DNA of 64,000 bases from Neelides folsomi (lineage: Eukaryota; Arthropoda; Collembola; Neelipleona; Neelidae), in the NCBI GenBank assembly GCA_034687125.1, contig JAQGBZ010000164.1, positions 1 to 64,000 of the forward strand, written 5' to 3'. The notes under the pieces were generated by a model. That model was not told where the DNA came from. It saw only the letters and a program-made list of their open reading frames with translations, and ran no database searches. Within the stretch, counting starts at the first letter, position 1. The number at the start of each line of letters is the position of its first letter. Positions 49,445 through 59,980 of this stretch are shown here, piece by piece. Both the position numbers and the translations under genes were made by a program.

Positions 49445-51745
49445 AACCAATTCCCTTATAATAGAAAAGGTCTTTTTAGTAATACATGAATTTGAATGTC
49501 TGATACTTCAACTTGTAATTTCGTTTAAATTCTAAATTCTTTTTCAGGTTTTATCATTATTGTAGGAATAAATTCTAACTTTTCCCTTAAAGTTATCAGA
49601 TGAAATGAAGTTTTTAATAGAAATTTCCCTGAAGGAAAAATATATGCAAAATATGCATAGTTTGAAAATATGAAAAATATGCAAGCGATATGCAAATGCA
49701 TAAAAATCCGATCTATACACATTATGTATCTCAAAATCAAGTAATTGTTATTGTTCATTTCATATACCTGCATATACCTGTGTAACTGAAGTAAGGTAAA
49801 ATATTTGTTATATTTATTTTATTTATAAAGTTTTTGTGATGATGTTGGAGAAAATGATTATGAGAGTGCTTGAAGGGTTCGACGGTCGAATGATTTTATG
49901 GCTCCTTTTTTTCGTCCTCGTGTCCTTTAAATGGGGAAAATGGGGGAGTTAATATTTCCGCAAACACTTTGAACGCACTTGAGAAGGAGAGAAAAAGGCT
50001 TTTACATTGAGTAAAATGACATGGAATTGAATGCCGGAGTTATTAAACTTTGCAACTTTGAATTTATTCTTTTTTATTTAATGTTGTTAAAGGATGGGAA
50101 GAAGGTCATTTGGAGCAGGAATTTGAACCTTCTGAATGTTCCCTTCCTAATGGCCGAATCCTCGAGACGATCCTTTTTGAAGGGACGATTGAAGAATTTA
50201 CATTTAAATTTGAAAATTACCATACCCAATTCCTAGAATAGAACACATCACATATCCAATGAACATCACATTCACTCCATAATCCCTGGGCGGCATTTAC
50301 AATATTAAAATAATGTCTATCACTACTTTTATACCAGTATTTTCTACATTTAAATGTTTCTTGTATGCATTTATAAAAATAATATTTGTTTGTAAAATCA
50401 ATTTATCATATTTTTGACTATTCTCCGTGATTTCTTTCTTAGCTTAATAATTATTTATCTTATTGTAAAAGATTGCATTGGTTATGTTTTATGTTATAAG
50501 TTATGCCTTATACACTGCTTGTACGGTATATATGAATAGTAAATTATTAGTAAAATGGAAAAAAGATATGTTGTATTGTTATACTTATGAATTTTTGTAT
50601 ATGTAAATGTGAATTCAAGAATAATATGTATAAAGTAATCTGTATAAAAAGTTCTTACATGAAACATTAAAGATATTGGATTGTTATATCAAAAAATGAA
50701 GACAAAAAATATTAAGAAAAATATTTATCAAAGAAATATACAGCTCATGTTTTTAAATGCGTCCATTCTCTCAGATATTTGCTGAACCCTTGTAAACCAA
50801 TTTTTCAAATATGATTCCATCGATTTTCTCTTTTACTAATCTTTTGATCGTACTCAACTCACGACGACTCCGAAACATCCTCATCCAAACTCATGTAGAT
50901 AAAAAAGGCCCAAGAGGATCTCTAATAATGTTTTGATATGTATTTAGAAAGCTTTCCAAAGCGGGACTTCCATTCATCTCTCGCCCTTTGTTCGATCTCC
51001 ACTTGATCCAGCAGTCCAAGCTTTTATTCCCAAAAATACACTTTAGATCAAAGAAGTTCATGTGAAAATTTTATATGACTATTTATTATTAAACAAAATA
51101 TTTTTATCAAAATTTTTATTCATCTCACATCGTGCTATTAGTAATTCGCATACATGAATATAATGTGTAAATATTTATTGAACTATGATATTATTATTTT
51201 CAAAAAAGGATTTGAAATTAATTACAGCCAATAAAATTAATAAAAAACTGAAATGAAAGGACCTTTCCCATAAGTTGCATATGTCGGTTAACTTTAACAC
51301 CGTTTAACAGCTTATTGCCAAAAACTTTTTTAATACAAAAACGCAGTAATATGCCACAAATCGTGTTGAAAGGTCATCACATTGCAAAATATGGGGCCTT
51401 CCACTTAGACCCATTGTGATCCATGGTCCATAAGTTTGAAAGTTTGAGTATTCATGAATAACTTTTTAATTAATCAACCAATCCATGTGAAATTTTGAAT
51501 ATATGTTAATTGAATATGATATTCATTATACAAATAATAATAAGAAAATAAATCTATGTATATGGTATATAACTTTAAAGTTAGCATATTCAATGACACG
51601 CCAATCCGGGTTTTTTAAATTAATTGGCTCCAAAATAATAAATTTATCTTTTAAAAGCGAGAAACATTAAGGTAATTATCATAATTAATTAACTTTTACA
51701 TATAAAAATATTGATATATGAGCTGATATCAACGAATATTAAAGA
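49445..51745. other. Gene-free AT-rich stretch with a dispersed repeat copy
   Basis: It contains one copy of a dispersed repeat (49564-49722) and no supportable gene. A GC-richer patch at 49850-50230 has only short unrecognised frames. Confidence 0.4.
49564..49722 (+). repeat. Dispersed repeat, copy A (pair with 55715-55880)
   Basis: This shares order and wording with 55715-55880: ACTTTTCCCTTAAAG, then GAAATTTCCCTGAAGGA or its variant, then ATATGCAAAATATGCATA, then ATGCAAGCGATATGCAAATG and AATCCGATCTATA. The copies are on the same strand about 6 kb apart and differ by substitutions and small gaps. ATGCAAAT octamer-like words recur. The repeat type is unknown. Confidence 0.65.
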
Positions 51746-52285
51746 ATGAACGAGAGAAAAGCTTTAAGATCTGCAATAATTCGGCTACACAATCTCGGTG
51801 ATTCCCCTGATGTGATCAAGAAGGTTTATGTAACACCAACTTTAGTCAAAATGACTCTAAAACGTCACGAAGACACGCAGTCAATCAATGACAGAAAAAG
51901 ATCCGGGAGGCCAAGGTCAGTCAGAACTCCTCAAATGATTAAGGCTTTAAAACAACGATTCAAACGAAATCCTGCCCGTTCCGTCCGTAAACTTGCCAAA
52001 GACATGAGAATTCCACGAACATCACTGGTTCGAGCTGTCCATGCTGACCTTGGATATCGTGCCTTCAAAATGTCGAAGACTCACTTCATTTCCAAAGTGA
52101 ATCAACAAAGAAGAGTGGAAAGGTGCAAAAAATTGCTTCAACTTCAGTCAGTTAAAACAATTTTGTTTACTGATGAAAAAGTGTTCACCGTCAAGAAATG
52201 GAGTGCCCAACACAATCGTGTTTATTGAAGCAGCGCTAAAGATATTCCACGGCATATGAGAATAAGGCCAAAAAGATCTTTTCCG
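51746..52285 (+). pseudogene. Tc1/mariner transposase fragment with premature stop
   Basis: An ATG-initiated frame of 160 residues has the two helix-turn-helix regions of IS630-Tc1-mariner transposases (SAIIRLHNLGDSPDVIKKVY; later ARSVRKLAKDMRIPRTSLVR) with GRPRSVRTP between them. The start of the catalytic domain follows (TILFTDEKVFTV, with the first catalytic Asp). A TGA at 52226-52228 interrupts it where relatives read RVYA. The frame then resumes as SSAKDIPRHMRIRPKRSFPG to about 52285. The second and third catalytic residues are missing because different transposon sequence follows. It is not functional. Confidence 0.85.
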
Positions 52286-52560
52286 GGTTACGTGACAGTG
52301 CACAGAATCGTCCAGAGGGTCACGAACGTCATTGTCATCCACCTCTTCCAAGACGTCGTAAGGTTTTCTGAGAATCCGGATCAAGTTCCAATTGACTTCA
52401 TGCGACAAGGAGGGTTTCTCAGCGTTTGTGGAGTCGTCGATGGAAGCCTTTTTCAAATACAGGCTCCTCGAGGAGTTATGGAACGTGACTTTGTTGACCG
52501 TCACATCAATCACTCCGCATGTTTTTTCGCTTTCCTCCTTCAACCCCGGTTTTATTTGGC
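52286..52560 (+). pseudogene. PIF/Harbinger transposase fragment fused to the Tc1-like remnant
   Basis: The frame running on from the Tc1-like part changes family at about 52286. It reads TVHRIVQRVTNVIVIHLFQ, then DQVPIDFMRQGGFLSVCGVV, then DGSLFQIQAPRG and FVDRHINHS. This is the HARBI1-type nuclease region around the first catalytic Asp (GxxDGxxxxIxAP) and the N-R-x-x-H-S block. It covers perhaps a third of a transposase and then drifts into unrelated sequence. The in-frame junction with the Tc1-like fragment probably reflects insertion of one element into another. Confidence 0.75.
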
Positions 52561-52664
52561 CGATTTTTTTTGGCCTAAAAATATTATTAATTAATTAATT
52601 AGTTAAATTATTTAATGATTAATAACAGAATACATAATAAATGAAATAATCTAATATGGTAAAA

Positions 52665-52883
52665 TCTCACCATTGTGAGTCTCCGCCACTCTCTCCAGCC
52701 TTTATCCCGCATGAATTGCTAGTCCCGATTCGCAAATGCTTCTCGTGATTGGGCAATCGTCAGAACCTCTTGGCATGCCTTTTCTCGGTCCGAATCAAGA
52801 ACGTAGTTCTTTAGGGGCCCGAACAGAACGTTCCGTCTCTCGAGAATTTCCTCCAGAATAGCCAATTTTTTCTTTTTCTCTTT
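52665..52883 (-). pseudogene. Myb/SANT-like Harbinger accessory protein remnant
   Basis: On the minus strand the sequence KKLAILEEILERRNVLFGPL followed by YVLDSDREKACQEVLTIAQS and, after one TAG, GWREWRRLTMV matches the Myb/SANT-like DNA-binding domain encoded by the second gene of PIF/Harbinger transposons. It lies convergent to the Harbinger nuclease fragment just upstream, which is a common two-gene layout for these elements. One in-frame stop and the lack of a start mark it as dead. Confidence 0.7.
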
Positions 52884-54290
52884 ATTTATTAGATGTTTAT
52901 TAAATATTTATGGCAATATTTATTTATTAATGCTATTTAAACTGTTTTAATTAGTATTATTAATTACATTGAACAAATTATTGTCTATAAGCGGTGTTAA
53001 AAGATTATCGATGAAGAAATTGGAAAAAGAAATTTTTGCGCAGAGGTAAAATAAACCCGACACAACTCCGAAAATCTCCGAGTGAAATTCAAAATTCACG
53101 GAGCGACGGGTTTTTTTGGTGGGATCAAACGACTCCTAACTCTGGTTACTAGAGCACCGCGGAGTTTGATTTAAAATAATGTTTTCGGAGTTAACGGAAT
53201 TCACTCCAGATTTGTAATTTGGGAAGTAATTAGAGTATTATATGATGATAAGAAAGTATGTGACGAGTCAAAGGATACGTGGATGATAGGATAATTGAAT
53301 AGCGAGGGAATTAAAAAGAACTGTCTAATTTATTCAGAGTTTAGAAAAGATTTTTAGGGCTGTTACGGGCGTAACTTAATACGCACAGTAACAGCGAGAC
53401 GACAGTACCCGGGGTCCTAGTATCGATGAGTCTTCCTGCAGCGGTTCCTCCTTCTGCTTGAGAGCCGGTCCTTTGCTTCTGGAGTCACTGTCTCGATTCG
53501 TACAATTTTCGTGCATTTTATACTTTTTTCACAATTAATAATAGCAAAAGTTACAATAGTTTGCATGTATATTTAAAAGTGGCTCATGAACTTTCTATTG
53601 AAACGGTAATTTAAATGGAGTCATAATCCACTTTCACTATGATGTGTATTAAATAGATATTTTTGGGTTATTGATTATGTATATGAAAGTCGGCTTTTAT
53701 CGTAATTTATGAAGGGTGCATATTTCTAATTGAGGTTAAAAGGGATTGTTTATAAGTACATTTAATAAAACCACTATACTTATATTAGGTATATTTTAAT
53801 ATATCGTATATACATACATAGGTAATTTTATATATCTCTTAATTATTTTTTTCTTATTTCTTTTATATGAACTTTTTTGTTTTATGTAACAGTATTTAAA
53901 ACAGTTAAGCTGTAGAATTGAATTCTTTATGACATTTTGGCATGTTGTAATTAATTCATTTATAGTTACATTATTTTGTCCGATATGCACTTTAGTAATG
54001 GGTCATCAAAAAATCCAAAATGTGATTTTTGTTATATTTATAAAGTATAATATTCATTATTTTAGAAAAATAATATTGTTAAAACTATAATAAAATATAT
54101 TATCATAGGGTATGCAAATCATAGGCCTGCGCTGCATAGGGTTCTATTTGCACTCAAAAACATAGTATTCATACATTTGAAAAATATGGCTATGTTACTT
54201 TGATTGTTAGGATGACGTTTTGTAAATATCATTTAAAAAATCTTTTATATATTTTTAGCCGATAAGTGTGCACAAATGGGACAAGTTCTT
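52884..54290. other. Mostly featureless, with GC-rich blocks at 53050-53220 and 53362-53520
   Basis: The first block contains inverted ACTCCGAAAA / TTTTCGGAGT words. The second begins TGTTACGGGCGTAAC, containing the palindrome GTTACG-GG-CGTAAC. LTRs of arthropod retrotransposons often start TGTTACGG, so a solo-LTR fragment is possible but unproven. No coding frame is supported. Confidence 0.35.
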
Positions 54291-54731
54291 TCAAGAGAGA
54301 TTGTAATTGAAATGGTGGCTATCTAAAGGAAATCCTTTATTGAGATACAATCTGTGAGCTGTGGTTCGAGATTATCCGTAACCAGAGTCGAGCGTTACAA
54401 CCCGGCATGTTTCATCTTTTGCAATTTTTATGAATGAGTCGAGGAGAGCTGAGGCGAATCCTTGGCCCAGAAATCCTTTTATTGTCCCCAGATCGTCCAC
54501 GTAAAGAGTTTCCCTGAGAAGAAGTTAAGGATGCGAAAAAGAGGAAAGCCGCCACGCGTCCGGAATTGTGTTCGCGGATGAACAGCACTCGATAGCTTTC
54601 ATTTCTCTGAACGGCCAATTGGCCCTCGAATTCCGATTTCAACAAGTCCGGTCGAAGCTCATTGATTGTTTCCCAAGAATCCAAAAAGTCCTGTCCACTA
54701 TGAGCTTCTTTCACCAGCAGCTTTTTCTGCA
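54291..54731 (-). pseudogene. GNAT-family N-acetyltransferase, broken copy
   Basis: Read on the minus strand, the N-terminal part (LDSWETINELRPDLLKSEFE, then RVLFIREHNSGRVAAFLFF) is in one frame. The catalytic part continues in another (ETLYVDDLGTIKGFLGQGFA, then SALLDSFIKIAKDETCRVVT, then LDSGYG). After an in-frame TAA, SRTTAHRLYLNKGFPLDSHH completes the fold and ends at a TGA at 54291. The core fits GNAT motif A (acetyl-CoA loop, here GFLGQGFA) and the LDS...AHRLYLNKGF block. One frameshift near 54520 and one stop break it. An AG acceptor-like site precedes the first codon at 54731, so a 5' exon may be missing. The layout resembles bacterial GNATs of about 150 residues, raising the possibility of horizontal origin. 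The substrate is unknown. Confidence 0.75.
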
Positions 54732-57700
54732 CAATTGGACAAATACTTAAATTATTTATTGTATTCCTTGCAATTGTAACAAAGGTGTTAAATTAAATAA
54801 TTGTTCAACCCTAATAACGAATTCTTAAGTTTCTGTTATTCTGTTCTAATGAAATGATAAAAAAGCATAATTATTATTATATTTCCTCCTGACCGAGTGT
54901 ATGTTTCTCAATTGAAAGAGAGAGTTTTTGTAATACATATAATAATTTAAAATTGATCTATAAATATTATATGTAAATAACTTTACAACATGCAACTTTC
55001 TATTTGATGCAGTTTTATATTTTTGTAAATAGATTAAATATTTAGAAACACAAAAAATGCATAAAAGACAGAAAAATGTTTAAAAGTCCAACCGGAGAAG
55101 AAGATTCCATGTCAAAAATGTATGTTGTTCCACTCTGGAATTGTCTCAAGGGACAGCAGAGCTCAATTTGAATAAGTAGAAGAATGGAAAAGAAGAAAAG
55201 AGTTATTTAACTATTCAAGATGATCTCAAAAGTGTCTTTGAGGAATCTAAGCAATGAATCATAAAAACTGATTTTTTCACCCTTTTCTGTCGGCTTTATT
55301 TCCACATTTCAGACGCGTGATCCTAAAAGGTCATCGAACATCATAACTGGAGAAACTGGAGATGAATCTAAATTTAACTGATATAATTTCATACACCAGA
55401 TATTTAGATACATATTTTAAGCTTATTCAATAATTACTTGAACTATAAAAGATTTAGATTACAAACTATTATCAAATATGTTATTATTTTCTATTTTCTC
55501 TTCCAATTAATTAATCATTATAATTATAGTTATGTCTGTATATACGACTCATTCCTCGCTTCTTCAGAAGGACAAGATAAAGAGCAACTGGAGCTTCCAG
55601 AGATAAAATATTTATTAATACATAATTACTTATATAATTACTATAAATCGGATATATATGCACGAAAAATCCTAAAATATGCATTCAATATGCAGCCCAA
55701 AACTGGCAAAATATGCAAATAAATTTTCACTTTTCCCTTAAAAGTGTCAGAAAAAAGGAGGTTTTTAATTGAAATTTCCCCGAAAGGACAATATATGCAA
55801 AATATGCATAAAGATTGAAAATATGAAAAATAAGTAAAATATGCAAGCGATATGCAAATGCTTAAGAATCCGATCTATAATAATTACATTACAATTAAAT
55901 GTCAAATTATGTATATTTGATATAAATGTCAAATTATGTAATCAAACAAAAAGGGGTTTTATTAGGAATTCGTTTCTTTTCTTCCTTTGTCTTTTCCCAA
56001 TGGTTCTCGAGTATCTCGAGCCCTTCTAAAACTCCTCTAATAAGAACGAAGTGGTGAGATCGAGAGGCTTCCAAATGGGCTGTCCATTGGAGATGTAAGA
56101 AACAAATTTTCCCTAGTCATGCAATGATGCGATGGAAGGAGCAATGAAACGGAATTGAGAACTCCATGTCAGATCATTCCCAATTCCACCTCAATTACTA
56201 ATTTCTTTCTCTCTGTTGTATTTGTGTATTGCATTTGCCCAATTTTGAAATTACTTTGTTATTTGCTTCCTAGTCAAATATTGACAAGGAGAAGGGAGCT
56301 AATGAAATTTCATGACTTTGCTCTTCTTATCCAAGAGGGAAACTTCCCTCATCTTCCTTAATTCTCTTTAAACCCAAATCTTTACGAGTTAAGCAATTAT
56401 AGGTATTACACAATAATTATTCGTTACATAGTAAATAGTACAATAGTAAATAGTAAACAAAAGGGAATACAATTTAATAAATTTGATAATGGTAAATAAT
56501 TTATAAACAATCACAATATACATACTATTTTAAAATTAACTATTCTTGATAGTGATCTTGACAATTTGATCAACATTGTTTTGTGATATGATAAACTATA
56601 TATATTTAATCTCAATATATTTACATAAACATCTCTCCAGTTTCCTGTAGATTTTGTTTGCTGTTATTGTTGGGTTTCTGTTGTTGAAAGGATTCTTGTA
56701 TTCCTTTTCTAATTTCCTTTGGGTGAGTCTCTTTTAGGTGAAGACGTAAGAAAATAAAAGGAAATGGAGAACTGCCGGTTTGCTCATCTATGGCTTTGAC
56801 GGAAGAAAGGTCTTTTAATGGTAAAGGGGCATGACGGAGGTTGGGAGTTTCCTAATACATATCATTCCAGACTGAAAGAGACTGAGAATAACGGGGGAAA
56901 GCAATGAGAGAAAGTGGAAAGAGGAGAATCAGAAGAAAACAAAGAGAGATATAAAATTTATGATCCTTCTTCTCATCTCCATCATTAACATTTACAACCC
57001 ATTTTCCGACGTTGATCAAATCTACTCGCCCGTCTTCCCTTTCACTCCCGATTAAATATCATATTTTATGGGATTGGAATAAAACCTTTTAATTTTCCCA
57101 GTTCAGCATAATGGGTATTCTTTATTCAGCTACTAAATATTAATGTATTAGAGATATTAGTTTCATGAAAAAAACTTATAGGATAAGTGTTTAAAACATA
57201 ATTTCAAAATTTTAATTATTTATTTCGATCAATTTTGTAACGAATATTTTTATCGATAGATTGAATAATAGTTGATTAATTTCGTATATTCATACTTTAA
57301 GTAAAATGTGAAGAAAATTTTAAAATATATATATTCAAAGTTCAAAGTTTTATAATATTCTAAGTTCCAAAAACAGTTTTCATTTAAAGTTATTTTATTG
57401 TAAATGAGAATATAAAATGAGTTTAGATCAAATACCTAACATATGTCAACTCTGATCAACTCTCATGTTCCCTTCATAAGGAACCATTTCTATGTATGTT
57501 AAAAATAATTAACATATTAACTAATTGAGTCACCTTTTAAACTAAATTGTTTTTAAAAAAACCAAATATACCCATCTTGTAGAGATTTCCTACATCTGCA
57601 ATTATGCAAAACTCATTTTTGATTATTTAACTACAAATAATAAAGTAAAACTACGACCTAAGAGTTTCTCTCTAATTAAACAACGAACTGGATAAATTAA

Positions 57701-59980
57701 AATGTCGATTGTTTGAAAAACCAAACTCCAAATCTAAAACAATTAAAATTTGTCCATAGCACTTATTTATGTATATTGAGCATTGGTTAACTTTTTTTCG
57801 AAGATATGTCAGTTTACGAGCTGGATTGTTGAAGAGGGGCAGAGTATCGAGTTGTCAAATTTTTTGAGTTTGAATGGACCTCAGAACTCACACTTACCTA
57901 AGGGCGAGCTTGGCTCACACTTATCCATTTCATTAAAAATATCAGCCTAAGAGTTTTAGAGGGAGAGATGCTTTTGGGTAGTTGTGTAGGTCTTTTGTGA
58001 TTATTGTGTGTTTTTAAGGTTTAGGAGATTAGAGGGAGATCCCAAGGAAGGGTCCATTGAATTGTGGAAAGATGAGCCGACGAGTGTCTGAAGGAAGTAA
58101 AGGGCTAAAGGGAACTTTTACGATTATTTCTATCATACACTTGGCAGCCCGCCAGCATTCCCTCCAAATCCACATCTTTGAATGTGGAAGTAAAAGTAAG
58201 TGTCGGGATGGTTTTTCCTCTCCCGGACTCCTTTTGTGCACCCATCAATGGTTCAAGCCCATGACTCAGGAACTTTAACGTCCGTCGTCCTCACAAGGTG
58301 CGGTGGCAGACAATTGGTAAATATAATGCTATAGATGTCCATTCTTCCAATCCTCATTCCACAATTACCGGGGGTTTGTTGTGAGTGAGCGAAAAGTGAC
58401 CAAGTGACTTTTGCCACTTTGGTCGATGACTCTTGAAGTGTCTGGAGGAAAATTTGGGAAAGGTATTGAGGGAAATGGGTTGGGAAAATGTCTTAAGAAA
58501 TGTCGGGATGAGTCGGAGAGAAAAAATGTAATCATGAGAACACGGGACATTCACTCAATCACGGAGAAAGTGTTGATGGTGTCTCTGGAAGAAATTTCCA
58601 AAATTTAATTCTCCCGCGCCCTTACATCTTTCTCTTCATCTGCTTTTATGTGTAACAATGTTGGGAGCATTCTTTGGAAATGGAATTGCCGGAAATTGCC
58701 GCTGGGAATTTATGAACCATTAAATATGGCGAGAATTGTTTATGTTTGAGTAAATCACTCTGCGCCGAGCTTTTACGTTTCCCTCTTTGTGCTCCGTAAA
58801 TTTTAATTTGTATGATTATTAGCCGCGCTTAAAACAAAAGGCTTTTTTATATCAAAGTTCATTCACTTTATTCAATTTTTTATATAAACAAGCGAGATTG
58901 GCTTTAAACGAAGATTGGCTTTAAATAACATTAATAAAGAGTTTAATCAAAAACATACAAGTACGTTGAAATTGTATTTTAACTAGATTTAAGGAACTCA
59001 GGTTGACAATTATGTAGTGCTAAAATATGAAATACATGAGTATTTAATGATAGTAATGAGTATGAGTAATTATAAATGTGTATTTTTAATTTTATAAACA
59101 TTTCTTACAATAACTTATTTTCAAGTTATGTACAATTTATATAGCTTATTGTTCAATTTAAAGTTGGTAATGATAATATGCTTTAGGTCCACGTGCAATA
59201 AAAATTAAGGGTCACCGGCAAATTGAAATTTTACAATATTAATATTTAAAGTATTTATATAATTTTGATAAATATAATATTGATTAGTATTATACATATA
59301 AATCGTGTGAGATATGAATTTGTGGGTTGGATTTAATATTGATTGTTTCCGAATTGAGAGAGGGAGAAATGGAGGAGGGCGAAGAGTAAAATGGAATCAC
59401 AGGTTAAAATACAAGAGAGAATCCTCGAGGATGACGTGAGAGCTTCTGGACACTGACCTGAAATTATTAAATATTTTAACAGCTGACTCCCAATTTCCCA
59501 TCTCCACAAAATGTTGGTTTACAATATTGAATTTAAATATTTATGCTCCTTTTAAATTAATTGCTTTTGATCTACGGAACTGGATTATTTAAAATGGTCA
59601 AAGTTAATTGAATATAATAATTTATAATATTTACATTCGTACAAATAATTTAAATATGTGTGTATAAATGTAAGTACATAATAAATTAATTAAGGTATCA
59701 TACATACGTACTTATAAGCATAATATACTGAAATAAATATAAGTTTACATTTATGTACATGTATAATTCAGTTATACAAAATTCAACTAAAATGGTAAAT
59801 CGTATATAGTATATAAGATATAACTGAATATGCATAGATTATATATACTATTCATACAGTATACTTATTTATAAAGAGTGTATCTTGCGTGATAAATTTG
59901 GAATTGTATTCAGAAGGGATTTGAAATCTACCTGAGGGTAAATAAAAGGAGCATTGAATTTGTTCAAATATCCAACTACA
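54732..59980. other. Gene-free AT-rich stretch with one dispersed repeat copy
   Basis: More than 5 kb without a supportable gene. GC-richer patches at 55960-56360, 56640-57060 and 58020-58620 have short unrecognised frames on both strands. The only named feature is the repeat at 55715-55880. Confidence 0.4.
55715..55880 (+). repeat. Dispersed repeat, copy B (pair with 49564-49722)
   Basis: Same strand and order of words as copy A. The upstream flank also repeats ATATGCA words (TAAAATATGCATTCAATATG and CAAAATATGCAAAT), suggesting that the repeat or a related one extends further left here. No coding capacity. Confidence 0.65.
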
